Of a stretch of DNA of 64,000 nucleotides, positions 40,046-49,242 are shown piece by piece. Below the pieces are notes generated by a model. It did no database searches. It saw only the letters and a list, made by a program, of their open reading frames with translations, and was not told the DNA's origin. The translations under genes and the position numbers were made by a program. Positions within the stretch are counted from its first letter, which is position 1. The number at the start of each line of letters is the position of its first letter. Where the stretch lies: assembly GCA_944380285.1 (NCBI GenBank), contig CALWGZ010000003.1, positions 124,001-188,000 of the forward strand. Reading direction: 5' to 3'. The stretch comes from an uncultured Christensenellaceae bacterium. GTDB lineage: Bacteria > Bacillota > Clostridia > Christensenellales > UBA3700.

Positions 40046-40078
40046 TTTTTGTGCCTCCTGCTTTGTCCTGCTTTTCTT

Positions 40079-40107
40079 ATTATATATATATAATAATAAT
40101 ATGTCAA
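40079..40107 (-). promoter_or_regulatory. Perfect sigma-A promoter of secDF
   Basis: TTGACA (40107-40102), a 17-base spacer made entirely of A and T, and TATAAT (40084-40079). The all-AT spacer is striking in this GC-rich genome and should melt easily. Confidence 0.9.
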
Positions 40108-40200
40108 ACAAAATTTTGACGGACGGCGCGATTTTTCTTGCAAAAACCGGCGCAGTCCGTGCTTTCGGCCCCAAAAGCCGTAAGTTGTTCCCTCAAACGC

Positions 40201-40785
40201 TCAAAGAGGCTTGCGATCGGCGAGCGCGCGCGACAGAGTCACCTCGTCCGCATACTCGATGTCGCTGCCTATCGAGACGCCGCTGGCGATCCTCGTGACC
40301 TTGATGCCCATCGGCTTGATCAGCCGCGCGAGATAGACCGCGGTCGCCTCGCCGTCCACGTCGGGATTGGTCGCCATTATCACCTCTTTGACGCCGTCAA
40401 GACGCGCCAAAAGCTCCTTGACGCGGATGTCGTCCGGTCCCTGCCCCAGCAGCGGATTGAGGGTGCCGTGAAGGACGTGATAGACGCCGTCGAAGTCCTT
40501 TGTCTTCTCGAAAGCGGCGATGTCCTTGGGGTCTTTGACCACGCAGATCACGCTCTTGTCTCGGCGCAGACACAGGTCGCAGACCTCCTTGTCCGAATAG
40601 CCGCCGCAGACGGTGCAATAGCCGACGTTGCGCTTTGCGTCGACGATCGCGGAAGCAAACTCCTCCGCCTCCGCCTCGGACATGTTGATCACGCGATAGG
40701 CAAAGCGCTGAGCGGTCTTTGCTCCCACTCCGGGCAGCTTGGTGAACTGCGCGACAAGCCTGTCGAGAGCCTTGATGTTGCTCAC
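40201..40785 (-). CDS. recR: Recombination protein RecR
   Basis: 194 residues. Partner of RecO (and RecF) in loading RecA at gaps. Helix-hairpin-helix KLPGVGAKTAQR, zinc cysteines C57, C60, C69 and C72, a Toprim domain with VKDPKDIAAFEK and NPDVDGEATAVYLARL, and a Walker-like end. The GTG start overlaps the ebfC stop (GTGA). It is last in dnaX-ebfC-recR, the universal order. Confidence 0.96.
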   Translation of the reverse strand: MSNIKALDRLVAQFTKLPGVGAKTAQRFAYRVINMSEAEAEEFASAIVDAKRNVGYCTVCGGYSDKEVCDLCLRRDKSVICVVKDPKDIAAFEKTKDFDGVYHVLHGTLNPLLGQGPDDIRVKELLARLDGVKEVIMATNPDVDGEATAVYLARLIKPMGIKVTRIASGVSIGSDIEYADEVTLSRALADRKPL

Positions 40786-41108
40786 AGCCCCAGCCCCGAG
40801 AATGCGCCCATTCTCTTTTCGGTCTCCTCATCGGCGAGCTTTTGAGCCTCGTTGATCGCCGCGACGATCAGGTCTTCGAGCATCTCGACGTCATCGGGAT
40901 CGACCGCTTCGGGTTTGATCTTGATCGAGACGATCTTCTTCTCGCATGTCATCGTCACTTCGACCATGCCTCCGCCCGAGACCGCGGTCACTTCGAGCGT
41001 CGCGAGCTCCTCTTTGGCTTTCGCCATTTCCTGCTGCATTTTCTGCGCTTGACGCATCAGCTGCTGCATGTTGCCCATGCCGCCTCCGAAACCTCCGAAT
41101 TTACCCAT
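40782..41108 (-). CDS. ebfC: YbaB/EbfC nucleoid-associated protein
   Basis: About 108 residues. A small dimeric DNA-binding protein. The N-terminus is Gly/Met/Gln-rich (GGFGGGMGNMQQLMRQAQ), and the core has VEVTMTCEKKIVSIKIKPE. ATG 41108 is chosen because GGAG is nine bases upstream; the ATG three codons earlier is adjacent to the Shine-Dalgarno sequence. It overlaps the dnaX end by 8 nt. Confidence 0.93.
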   Translation of the reverse strand: MGKFGGFGGGMGNMQQLMRQAQKMQQEMAKAKEELATLEVTAVSGGGMVEVTMTCEKKIVSIKIKPEAVDPDDVEMLEDLIVAAINEAQKLADEETEKRMGAFSGLGL

Positions 41109-42642
41109 TGTCGTCATCTCCTTTTTTTACGGTAACTTTTTCGCTGCCGAAAACCTCTTCGGCACGTTTGATCTTTGAATCCATCGGGTCTTCCGCCCTC
41201 TCTTTGACGTTGACCTCGAATCGCGCGATGAAGGGATACATCTCCCTCATCACCGCCTCAATGTCCGCGGTGCAAGCGCGCATAAGCGCCGCGTCGCCCT
41301 CGCCGTCCGCGTCGTAGGCGAGCACGTTGCCCCTGACGGCGAAATTGGCGGACTTGACGTGATTGATATATTCGTATTCGACAGGTCTTCCGCGCCGCAG
41401 CAATTCCGTCTGCACCGCGCCCACGATCGCCTTTGCGTCCACGTCGGGACGCGCGGTCTCCGCGCCGGATGCCGCGACGATCTTGACGCCGCCCATCATC
41501 GACTTTTCGAGCTTTTTGAGCCTGACGATCACGCCGGCAAGGTCGAGCGAAGCAAACTCGTCGCATGCCTTGGCGACCGCCGTCTCGATGACGAGTGCGG
41601 GATCGACGCCGTATCTCATGTCGTTGTCGACCGACGCAAAGATCTCGAGACATCTCGTCAATTTGGCGTTGTCGTAACTGCGCGCGACCTCGATCGTGCG
41701 CTCGAGCAGCTGCTCGGGCAAAGTGAGCATCTCGCCCGGGTTGCGGCAGTTGAGGCAATAGATCATGTTGGAGAAAACTCCGCACAGATCGGACGCGAGT
41801 ATTCGCGCGCTCTTGCCCTCTCGCACCGTCTTTTTGACCGCAGTCAGCGCGTCGTCGATCCTGCCCGCCAAGATGTCTTCGGCAAGCCGCAGCACCGATT
41901 CGGGCGAACTTGCGCCAAGCACCTCGAGCACGTCGTCATAGGTGACCTCGTCCTCGCTGTACGACATGCACATCTCGGCGAGCGAGAGGCTGTCTCTCAC
42001 GCAGCCGCCTCCCGCCTCGGCGATGAGACGAAGCGCCTCGATGCGATACGCCTTGCCCTCTTTGTCAAAGATCGCACTGAGGAGTTTGGCGATCTTGTCC
42101 GTCGGGACGAGGCGGAAATCAAACCTTTGGCAACGCGACAAAATGGTCGCAGGCACCTTTTGGATCTCCGTGGTGGCGAGGATGAACACGACGTGTTCGG
42201 GCGGCTCTTCAAGCGTTTTGAGAAGCGCGTTGAACGCCGGCATGGACAGCATGTGCACCTCGTCGACGATATAGACCTTGTACTTCCCCTGCGAGGGCGC
42301 GAACTTGACCTTTTCGAGCAAGTCCCTGATCTCGTCCACGCCGTTGTTGGACGCGGCGTCCATCTCGATCACGTCCATATTGGACGGCTGCAAAAGCGCC
42401 TTGCAGGTGTCGCACTTCCCGCACGGCGAACCGTCCGCGAGAGGATGTTCGCAATTGATCGCGCGGGCGAAGATCTTCGCCGTCGTCGTCTTGCCCGTAC
42501 CTCGCGAGCCGGTGAAAAGATAGGCGTGCGAAACCGCACCCTTGCGAATTTGGTTGGCGAGAGTGCGGATGATGTGCTCCTGCCCGATCATCGTCGAAAA
42601 CGAATCGGGGCGATATTTGCGATACAGCGAAATGTAAGCCAT
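41101..42642 (-). CDS. dnaX: DNA polymerase III subunit gamma/tau
   Basis: 513 residues. Clamp-loader ATPase. Walker A GSRGTGKTT near residue 45, zinc cysteines C64, C74, C77 and C80, YIVDEVHMLS as Walker B, and the sensor 1 stretch FILATTE. The C-terminal domain of about 150 residues is shorter than in long tau forms. I see no obvious frameshift heptamer. AAGGAG precedes the ATG. Confidence 0.96.
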   Translation of the reverse strand: MAYISLYRKYRPDSFSTMIGQEHIIRTLANQIRKGAVSHAYLFTGSRGTGKTTTAKIFARAINCEHPLADGSPCGKCDTCKALLQPSNMDVIEMDAASNNGVDEIRDLLEKVKFAPSQGKYKVYIVDEVHMLSMPAFNALLKTLEEPPEHVVFILATTEIQKVPATILSRCQRFDFRLVPTDKIAKLLSAIFDKEGKAYRIEALRLIAEAGGGCVRDSLSLAEMCMSYSEDEVTYDDVLEVLGASSPESVLRLAEDILAGRIDDALTAVKKTVREGKSARILASDLCGVFSNMIYCLNCRNPGEMLTLPEQLLERTIEVARSYDNAKLTRCLEIFASVDNDMRYGVDPALVIETAVAKACDEFASLDLAGVIVRLKKLEKSMMGGVKIVAASGAETARPDVDAKAIVGAVQTELLRRGRPVEYEYINHVKSANFAVRGNVLAYDADGEGDAALMRACTADIEAVMREMYPFIARFEVNVKERAEDPMDSKIKRAEEVFGSEKVTVKKGDDDNG

Positions 42643-42659
42643 TATCTCCTTGTCCGAAC

Positions 42660-42682
42660 ACGCTCCCCTCGTCGGGGAGCGT
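42660..42682 (-). other. Hairpin between the GPH symporter gene and dnaX
   Basis: ACGCTCCCC-GACGA-GGGGAGCGT, a perfect 9-bp stem 18 bases before the dnaX start. No T run follows on the minus strand, so it is not a classic terminator; it could be an RNA-processing or attenuation site. Confidence 0.55.
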
Positions 42683-42705
42683 TCGGTAACGGAATTGTCT
42701 GTCGA

Positions 42706-44547
42706 TTATTCCTTTTTGTCGTCGTCGGACTTTTGCTCTTCGTCGTCCGATTTGACCTCGGTCACTTCGACTTCTTCTTTGACCTCGACTTCGTCGACGG
42801 TCCCGTCCTTTGTCTCGACTTGCTCGACGACCTCTTCTTCGACCTCGGTGGTCTCGATGACATCGCCGTAGATAGCAGCCTCTTTCTGTCTCTGCGCCTC
42901 TTCGAGAGCGGCGTCGGACACGTTCTTGAGCTCTTCGACCTTGACCATCAATTCTTCGACGGTGGACAGCCCGAAGATCTGAGCGACTTGGATGAGCGCC
43001 TCCTCTCTCTTGACCGGGTCGATCACCGCGACCGTCTCGACGAACTCATGGTAGACCGTCGGGTTGGGATCGCCGGCAACTATCTTGCGGGCGAGCACTC
43101 TGGCGACCGCCTCTTTTTGCTTCTTCTCGGTGAAGGTGTAGAAGAACAGCGGGATCGCGCAGGCGAGCATGGACACGCCGCAAAGCAGCGTCGTCGCCAT
43201 CCAGTTGCCTTCGAGGACTCTTTGGAATTCAGGTGTTCCCCAGAGATCGTCGATCGCACCCGGCTCGGCAAAACTTGCGTCATAGCCGTATTTCCCGAGG
43301 ACCATCAAAGTGACGAACGCGGTCATAGCCATACCGATCTTGGAGATGAAGGTCTGCAAGGAGAAGCAGAACGCCTCCGCTCTCTCGCCCGTCTTGTCTT
43401 CGAGATAGTCGATAGAGTCGGCGATCATCGAATAGGTCATAATGTTGCTGAATCCCGACGGAACGCCGGCAATGATGATTATGATGTAGAACGCGATCTG
43501 CGCGGCTAGACTTGTACCGGTGGGAAGTCCAATGATATACAGCAGGACGAGCAGAGCACCGCCGATGATATGCGACCATATAAAGATGGTCTTTTTGCCG
43601 AACCTCTTGGAGAGCACCGGCGTCAAAAGCGTCGCCGCAAGACCGCCGGGAACGACCAGCAGGAAGATGACGCCCGCGAGATCGAAGTCTTTCAGATTGT
43701 ACTTCGCGTAATAGACCGCGGTGGTCATGTAGATGGTACGGAGCGAACCGAGCACGCCGACCAAAATGATGAGCAGCGCGGGCTTGTTTTTGCCCAGCAA
43801 TTTGAGGTTCTTGATGAGGGTGAACTTGCCGTCCGTCTCAGCGTCGTAGAACCTCTCTTTGGTGCCCTTGTAGCCGACCCAGAACGTCGGGACCGCGATG
43901 AGAACGCAGACGAGAGCGACGATGGGATAGAGAATGCGCTGAGTCGCGATCGTGTTGTCGCCGATGATGATGGGAATAAAGACGGAGACGGCACCCGAAC
44001 CGATCGTGCAGAAAAGACGCGCGACGGTCAAAATGGTGTTCCTCTTCTCGGTGTCGGAGGTCATCGAAGAAGCAAGCCCCCAATACGGAACGTCGACCGA
44101 TGTATAGGCAATGCCCCACAGCAGATAGATGACCGTGCCGAATGCGAATTTACCCGTTTCGCCGACAGGCAGATTGACGAACAACAGCACCGTCAGGATC
44201 GCGATCGGGATGGGTGAGTATTTGAGGTATGGCCTCATCTTACCCTGTCTGGTGCGGGTCATTTCGACGATGGAGCCCATGACAGGGTCATTGAACGCGT
44301 CGAAAAGCCTTGCTGCAAGGAACATCCACGCGAGCCACGTCGCGGAGACGCCCGCAACGTCGGTCATGTACAACATGAAGAATGTAGTGACCAATTGGCA
44401 GATGATGTTTTGACCGAGACCTGCGACGGAGTACGCCAGCACTTCTTTTGACTGTACGTCGTCCTTCTTGGTCGGATCGGTGCCCAATGTCTTGTTGAGG
44501 AAATTGCCGACTTTTGTCTTGAAATTGCTTTCGGTCGAAGATGTCAT
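42706..44547 (-). CDS. GPH-family (MFS) sugar:cation symporter with long acidic tail
   Basis: 613 residues, twelve hydrophobic helices between about 35 and 500. Hallmarks of the glycoside-pentoside-hexuronide group are DAFNDPVMGSIVEMTRTRQG, LKYSPIP and IADSIDYLEDKTGERAE, the last also found in xylosides/melibiose carriers. The substrate is unknown. After helix 12 there is a tail of about 110 residues: a helical part (KREEALIQVAQIFGLSTVEE) and an extremely acidic Val/Glu/Asp stretch to the end, not typical of the family and lacking IIA-type signatures. An operator-like palindrome overlaps its promoter. Confidence 0.87.
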   Translation of the reverse strand: MTSSTESNFKTKVGNFLNKTLGTDPTKKDDVQSKEVLAYSVAGLGQNIICQLVTTFFMLYMTDVAGVSATWLAWMFLAARLFDAFNDPVMGSIVEMTRTRQGKMRPYLKYSPIPIAILTVLLFVNLPVGETGKFAFGTVIYLLWGIAYTSVDVPYWGLASSMTSDTEKRNTILTVARLFCTIGSGAVSVFIPIIIGDNTIATQRILYPIVALVCVLIAVPTFWVGYKGTKERFYDAETDGKFTLIKNLKLLGKNKPALLIILVGVLGSLRTIYMTTAVYYAKYNLKDFDLAGVIFLLVVPGGLAATLLTPVLSKRFGKKTIFIWSHIIGGALLVLLYIIGLPTGTSLAAQIAFYIIIIIAGVPSGFSNIMTYSMIADSIDYLEDKTGERAEAFCFSLQTFISKIGMAMTAFVTLMVLGKYGYDASFAEPGAIDDLWGTPEFQRVLEGNWMATTLLCGVSMLACAIPLFFYTFTEKKQKEAVARVLARKIVAGDPNPTVYHEFVETVAVIDPVKREEALIQVAQIFGLSTVEELMVKVEELKNVSDAALEEAQRQKEAAIYGDVIETTEVEEEVVEQVETKDGTVDEVEVKEEVEVTEVKSDDEEQKSDDDKKE

Positions 44548-44589
44548 AACTTTTCCGTCCTTTTAGTATTGCGTATTTCAGCTATTACA

Positions 44590-44618
44590 ATAATAACACA
44601 TAAAAAAACAATGTGCAA
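44590..44618 (-). promoter_or_regulatory. Promoter of the GPH symporter gene (TTGCAC-17-TATTAT)
   Basis: TTGCAC (44618-44613), 17 bases, TATTAT (44595-44590), about 40 bases before the ATG. Confidence 0.7.
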
Positions 44619-44628
44619 CACACGTTGC
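44615..44628 (-). promoter_or_regulatory. Operator-like palindrome over the -35
   Basis: GCAAC-GTGT-GTTGC overlaps the first bases of the -35 box. A 14-bp palindrome at a sugar transporter promoter suggests a LacI- or similar repressor site. No regulator gene is adjacent. Confidence 0.5.
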
Positions 44629-44798
44629 TAAAAATTTTTAAATAATTATTAAAATATTATATCGATAGGCACTTGCAAACCGGTTATCGAACAAAACGTC
44701 CGATAACTCATCTCCGATCGTCAGATCGATTTAAGTTTGATGAAAGATTTGTCAAGCCGACGCGCCGATTTTTTTGAAAAAACTTTGCCGCTGCCGCA
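44629..44798. other. Intergenic between MazF-type gene and symporter promoter
   Basis: AT-rich next to the promoter. The only further structure is a 7-bp inverted repeat GTTATCG/CGATAAC with 11-nt spacing (44683-44707). No gene or terminator with a good T tail is visible after the MazF-type gene. Confidence 0.45.
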
Positions 44799-45149
44799 TC
44801 AATAGATCGAGATCACTCCGAGGCTGATCATCAGCGCTTCGTCTATCCTCTTCATCACGTCCTGCGGAAGCGCGCCTATCCTGTCTTTGAGCCGGCGTTT
44901 GTCGAGGGTGCGGATCTGTTCGAGAAGGACGACCGAGTCCTTGACAAGCCCGTACTCTCTTCCGCCGAGCGCGATATGGGTGGGCAGCTTTGCCTTGTCT
45001 ATGCGGCTGGTGACCGCGGCTGCGATGACCGTGGGACTGAACTTGTTGCCGACGTCGTTTTGGACGATGAGCACGGGGCGCACGCCGCCCTGCTCGCTCC
45101 CCACCACAGGGCTGAGATCGGCATAGTACAGTTCTCCTCTTCTTATCAT
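44799..45149 (-). CDS. ndoA: MazF/EndoA-type mRNA endoribonuclease, no antitoxin gene
   Basis: 116 residues. RNase toxin of the PemK/MazF family, closest in look to Bacillus Endo[46 protein letters not shown] and [13 protein letters not shown] are conserved. These motifs contain the catalytic Arg and Thr/Ser positions, so it should be active. In Bacillus the antitoxin gene lies immediately upstream; here the 87-base gap to nnrD holds no frame of useful size. The upstream region carries two inverted repeats. Confidence 0.92.
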   Translation of the reverse strand: MIRRGELYYADLSPVVGSEQGGVRPVLIVQNDVGNKFSPTVIAAAVTSRIDKAKLPTHIALGGREYGLVKDSVVLLEQIRTLDKRRLKDRIGALPQDVMKRIDEALMISLGVISIY

Positions 45150-45172
45150 CGCGGTACCTTCGTATGTTATTC

Positions 45173-45217
45173 CGATACAGTTTATGCCGTATCGTAGGGC
45201 AATGTTGATTGTTGCCC
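45173..45217 (-). promoter_or_regulatory. Two adjacent inverted repeats upstream of ndoA
   Basis: GGGCAA/TTGCCC (9-nt loop) and CGATAC/GTATCG (10-nt loop) lie back to back. A weak promoter-like pair TTGGGC-17-TACGAT overlaps them. They could be an operator or a processing signal in the nnrD-ndoA mRNA. Confidence 0.4.
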
Positions 45218-45236
45218 AAGCGAAGGCGATTATCCG

Positions 45237-46712
45237 CTATCTGCCGAGAATATTTTTGAGTTGTTTGGCGACGTCGGACGCGAGCACTCCCGTCTCGCCG
45301 TGATCGGCGGCGGCGCGCTTTGCCGCCTCTGCGCAGAGCCAAGTCGCGGCGCACGCCGAGTCAAAGAGCGAGTTGCCCTGCGCCGCGATGCCGAGGATCG
45401 CGCCCGACAGAGTGTCGCCGCTGCCGCCCTTGGACTGCGCGGGCGAGCCGTTGACGACGAGCGCGCCCCTTTTCCCGTCGGTGACGAAGGTCGACGCGCC
45501 TTTGAGCATCACCGTGCAGCGGTGAGCCCTCGCGAACTCCTCGGCGAGCGCGATCGGACTTGCGAGCACTTCGCCTATGCTCCTTCCCGTCAGCCGCGCA
45601 AACTCCCCGGGGTGCGGCGTGATCAGCACGTCCGCCGCAGCCGCGTCGAGAACGGTCACGTCCCGGGCGAGCGCGTTGAGCCCGTCCGCGTCGACGACGG
45701 TCTTGACGTTCTTTGCAAAAATGTGTTTGAGAATTTTGAGATTTTCTCCGCCGTTCGCGCCCATGCCCATGCCGACCGCGACCGCTTTGACTCCCGTCAA
45801 CGCGTCGTCCAAAGCCGCCTCGTCAAACGCGAGCGCGCCGCCAAGGTCGGGCATCGGCGACAGGGTGCATTCGACGACGTCGGTCGAGATCGCCGCAAGT
45901 ATAGACTTCGGCACGCACAGCGAGCACAGCCCCGCGCCCGAGCGCAGCGCCGCCTCTCCCATCGCCGCAAGTTTGACCGCGCCGACGTACTTTTCACAGC
46001 CGCCGACGATCGCGCACTTGCCGTAACTGCCCTTGTTGGTGTTGTTTTTGCGCTTGGGGAAAAGGGCTATGACGTCCTCTGCGCGCCAAATACCGTACTT
46101 TTCGCCGACGATCGGGATGCCGATATCCTCGGCGACGACCTTGCCCGAAAAGTCCTTGCCGTCGTTCAAAAAATGCCCCGTCTTGAACGTCTGCACCGCG
46201 ACGGTGACGTTTGCTTTGACCGCTTTGACCGCGATGCCGTTCGTGCCGTCCAGACCGCTCGCGATGTCCGCGGCGACGACGAAGCCGCGCGCGGCGTTGA
46301 GCCTGTCGATGACCTCGGCATAGACGCCCTTGGGCTCGCCCTTGAACCCGGTGCCGAACAGACAGTCGAGCGCGGTGTCAAAGCGGTAGTCGCACTCGCC
46401 TATCGGGCGCACGCTGCCCGGGTATTCGCTTTCGAGCAGCTTGCGGTAGTGCGCACTGTCGGGCGAGATGTCGTCCGAGAGAGCGAACACGGTCGCGTCC
46501 TCGCCTCGCCCGAGCAATATCCGCGCACAGGCATAGCCGTCGCCGCCGTTGTTTCCCTTGCCGCAAAAGACGTATATCCTGCCGCCGCGCGGAACGTGTT
46601 TTGCGATGCCTTCCGCCGCCCTGCTCATGAGTTCCGGCGACGGCGTACCGCCCTCTATGCAAGCCCTGTCGCTCGCCGCCATCACGGCGGCTGTCACCGC
46701 AAATTCATTCAT
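45237..46712 (-). CDS. nnrD: Bifunctional NAD(P)HX epimerase / ADP-dependent dehydratase
   Basis: About 491 residues. Repairs hydrated NADH and NADPH. The N-terminal epimerase (YjeF_N) has FCGKGNNGGDGYACA and ADIASGLDG. The C-terminal ribokinase-like dehydratase has KGSYGKCAIVGG, ITPHPGEFARL, VMLKGA and GGSGDTLSGAI. ATG 46712 has GGAGAGAG before it and overlaps recX by 8 nt. Order nnrD then ndoA matches the Firmicutes pattern, but alr is missing. Confidence 0.94.
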   Translation of the reverse strand: MNEFAVTAAVMAASDRACIEGGTPSPELMSRAAEGIAKHVPRGGRIYVFCGKGNNGGDGYACARILLGRGEDATVFALSDDISPDSAHYRKLLESEYPGSVRPIGECDYRFDTALDCLFGTGFKGEPKGVYAEVIDRLNAARGFVVAADIASGLDGTNGIAVKAVKANVTVAVQTFKTGHFLNDGKDFSGKVVAEDIGIPIVGEKYGIWRAEDVIALFPKRKNNTNKGSYGKCAIVGGCEKYVGAVKLAAMGEAALRSGAGLCSLCVPKSILAAISTDVVECTLSPMPDLGGALAFDEAALDDALTGVKAVAVGMGMGANGGENLKILKHIFAKNVKTVVDADGLNALARDVTVLDAAAADVLITPHPGEFARLTGRSIGEVLASPIALAEEFARAHRCTVMLKGASTFVTDGKRGALVVNGSPAQSKGGSGDTLSGAILGIAAQGNSLFDSACAATWLCAEAAKRAAADHGETGVLASDVAKQLKNILGR

Positions 46713-47325
46713 CCTCTCTCTCCTTTTTGAGCGCCGCGACGCAGCGCGAGACGTCCTCCCAGCCGTAGCCGCGGTACAGAAGATAGTTGCCCAATTTTGC
46801 AAGATAGCCCTGATCGTACAGATCTTTGCCGCGCGAGTGTCTGCGCGCGAGTTCGAGCGCCTTGTCGAAGCCGTCGAAGCCGTCCAGCGCCGCAGCGATA
46901 TGCTCGGCGCTCACTCCCTTGCTTTTGAGTTCCGCCGCGAGGCGCCGCTCCCCCTTTGCCCTGCCGTTGACGGACACATACACCCTCGCGTACTCGGCGT
47001 CGTCGAGATAGCCGTACTTTTGCAATTTTTCGATCGTCAGTTCGACGACCGCGCGCCCAAACCCCCAATCGTACAGCTTGCCCGTCACCCCTTTGACGGT
47101 GGACGGATAGCGCGACAGATAGTCGAGCGCCTTGTCGAACGCGCGCTGGCGGTCGGACTCCCAAATGATCTTGTCGAGCGCCGCGCCGTCTATCTCCTTG
47201 CCGACGTACAGCGTGTGCTTTGCGGCGACGAGCGCGTCGATCGAGCAATAGTATTTGCCGTCGAGATGAAGGTTGAGCCTGTCGGGGTTTTTGGGCTTCG
47301 GTTCGAGGCGCGTGATCTCGCTCAT
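46705..47325 (-). CDS. recX: Regulatory protein RecX
   Basis: 206 residues of tandem three-helix repeats (LDYLSRYPSTVKGVTGKL, LQKYGYLDDAEYARVYV, GERRLAAELKSKGVSAEHI). It modulates RecA filaments. recA is not in this window. The start overlaps the ygiQ stop (ATGA). Confidence 0.9.
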   Translation of the reverse strand: MSEITRLEPKPKNPDRLNLHLDGKYYCSIDALVAAKHTLYVGKEIDGAALDKIIWESDRQRAFDKALDYLSRYPSTVKGVTGKLYDWGFGRAVVELTIEKLQKYGYLDDAEYARVYVSVNGRAKGERRLAAELKSKGVSAEHIAAALDGFDGFDKALELARRHSRGKDLYDQGYLAKLGNYLLYRGYGWEDVSRCVAALKKEREDE

Positions 47326-49193
47326 CTTCCCCTCCTCTGCCGCTTGCCGTCAGAGCGGTTTTTCGCCCCGTGTCCTGCGCCGTCCGCATTGTGTTTCGCT
47401 GCGATCGCCTCCGCCCTTGTCGGGCGTATCAGACACTGCCTGCCGAACCCGATCAGATCCTCTCGCCCCGCAAGTCGCAACGCCTGTTTGACGAGTTCGT
47501 AGTTGCGCGGCGCGCGGTATTGCATCAGCGCGCGCTGCATCGCCTTTTCGTGCCGATCGCGCGGCACATAGACCTCTTCGCCGCTGTCCGGGTCGATGCC
47601 GGTGTAGTACATGCATGTCGACTTTGTCGACGGCGTGGGATAAAAGTCCTGCACCTGCTCGGGCATATATCCGATCGAGTGCAAATACTCGGCAAGGCGC
47701 ACCGCGTCGACGAGCGTACAGCCGGGGTGCGACGAGATCAGATAGGGGACGAGATATTGCTTTTTGCCGAGCTTGGCGTTGAGTTCGTCGTACCTCTTTT
47801 TGAATTGAAGATAGACCTCGAAAGGCGGCTTGTTCATCCTCTTGAGCACGTCGTCCGAGACGTGTTCGGGCGCGACTTTGAGCTGACCGCTGACGTGGTG
47901 CTTGACAAGTTCGCGCAAAAACTCGTCGCTCTTGTCGTACATCACATAATCGAAGCGGATGCCGCTGCGGACGAACACCTTTTTGACGCCGTCGAGCTCG
48001 CGCAATTCGCGTAGCAGGTCGAGGTATTCTCGGTGAGAAACTTGCAGAGCGGGACACTTTTTCCAGCCTATGCACTGTCTGTCCGTACACGCGCCGACCT
48101 TGGTCTGCTTGGCGCACGCCGGGTCCCTGAAGTTTGCGGTCGGTCCGCCGACGTCGTGTATATAGCCCTTGAAGTCGGGCATCTCGATCAATTTTTTCGC
48201 CTCTTCGACGATGCTCTCACGGCTGCGTTTTTGGACGATCCGCCCTTGATGATAGGTCAGTGCGCAATAGTTGCACGACCCGAAACAGCCTCTGACCGAC
48301 GTCAGCGAAAAACCTATCTCCTCCATCGCCGGCACTCCGCGTTTGTAGACGGGATGCGCGCGCCTCTCGTAAGGCAGCGCGTAGACCTCGTCCATCTCCT
48401 TGACCGACAGCGGACGCTGGGGCGCGTTTTGGACGAGCCATCTCTCCCCCTGCCTTTGCGCGATGGGCTTGCCGGCAAAGTCGGCGTTGCGCGACTGGAT
48501 GTTGAACGCGTCGACGTATTTGTGCTTGTCGCCGCTCACCTCTTCGAGCGACGGGCAGACAAGCATATCGCCGCGCTCTATCGCCTTGGTCTGCCGCTCG
48601 GTGAGCGCGTCGGTCATATAGCAGGTGCCGCGCACGTCGCGGATGCGCCCGAGCGGAACTCCCCTGTCGAGCAGCGCGCAGATGTCCTTGATCGGTCTCT
48701 CGCCCATGCCGTATATGAGCAGATCCGCGCCCGACGACGCCAAAACGGACGGCAGTACGCGGTCGCTCCAATAGTCGTAGTGCGCGAAGCGGCGCAGCGA
48801 CGCCTCTATGCCGCCGATGACGACGGGGACGTCCGGAAAGAGCCGTTTGAGCGCGCGGCAATAGACGTCGACGCAGCGGTCGGGACGTTTGCCGACGTCG
48901 CCGCCCTCGCTGTACACGTCGCGCTTGCGCCGTATCTTGGCGACGGTGTAGTTGTTGACCATGCTGTCGACGACGCCGCCGGTGACCAAAAAGCCCAGCC
49001 TCGGCGCGCCGAAGCGCATATAGTCCCCGTCGCACTGCGGCTGAGGCAGCATCGCGACCGTATAGCCGAGCGAGACGAACAGCCGCGAGACGATCGCGTG
49101 CCCGAACGACGGGTGGTCGCAATACGCCTCGCCGATCACATATACGAAATCGGGGGCGCCGTCAAGCTCTTTCGGCGAGATCGGAAGGAACAA
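47322..49193 (-). CDS. YgiQ-family radical SAM protein
   Basis: 623 residues. Begins FLPISPKELDG; then PSFGHAIVSRLFVSLGY, the radical-SAM motif GCFGSCNYCAL near residue 322, a DVGGPTANFRDPAC block with further cysteines (CTDRQC, KKCPAL) and DFYPTPSTKSTCMYYTGIDP. All are family hallmarks, but the reaction is unknown. The start is TTG 49193 with AGAGGTG upstream; a stop codon two codons before rules out a longer frame. No promoter is seen, so it may be transcribed with purL. Confidence 0.9.
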   Translation of the reverse strand: MFLPISPKELDGAPDFVYVIGEAYCDHPSFGHAIVSRLFVSLGYTVAMLPQPQCDGDYMRFGAPRLGFLVTGGVVDSMVNNYTVAKIRRKRDVYSEGGDVGKRPDRCVDVYCRALKRLFPDVPVVIGGIEASLRRFAHYDYWSDRVLPSVLASSGADLLIYGMGERPIKDICALLDRGVPLGRIRDVRGTCYMTDALTERQTKAIERGDMLVCPSLEEVSGDKHKYVDAFNIQSRNADFAGKPIAQRQGERWLVQNAPQRPLSVKEMDEVYALPYERRAHPVYKRGVPAMEEIGFSLTSVRGCFGSCNYCALTYHQGRIVQKRSRESIVEEAKKLIEMPDFKGYIHDVGGPTANFRDPACAKQTKVGACTDRQCIGWKKCPALQVSHREYLDLLRELRELDGVKKVFVRSGIRFDYVMYDKSDEFLRELVKHHVSGQLKVAPEHVSDDVLKRMNKPPFEVYLQFKKRYDELNAKLGKKQYLVPYLISSHPGCTLVDAVRLAEYLHSIGYMPEQVQDFYPTPSTKSTCMYYTGIDPDSGEEVYVPRDRHEKAMQRALMQYRAPRNYELVKQALRLAGREDLIGFGRQCLIRPTRAEAIAAKHNADGAGHGAKNRSDGKRQRRGR

Positions 49194-49215
49194 TTTTCAC
49201 CTCTTGATACAGTTC

Positions 49216-49236
49216 GGGCGCCGACGAGCGGCGCCC
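49216..49236 (-). other. Hairpin between purL and ygiQ
   Basis: GGGCGCCG-CTCGT-CGGCGCCC, an 8-bp stem. The T run is on the plus-strand side, where no gene needs terminating, so on the minus strand it is at most a partial terminator or processing site. Confidence 0.55.
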
Positions 49237-49242
49237 CGTTTT

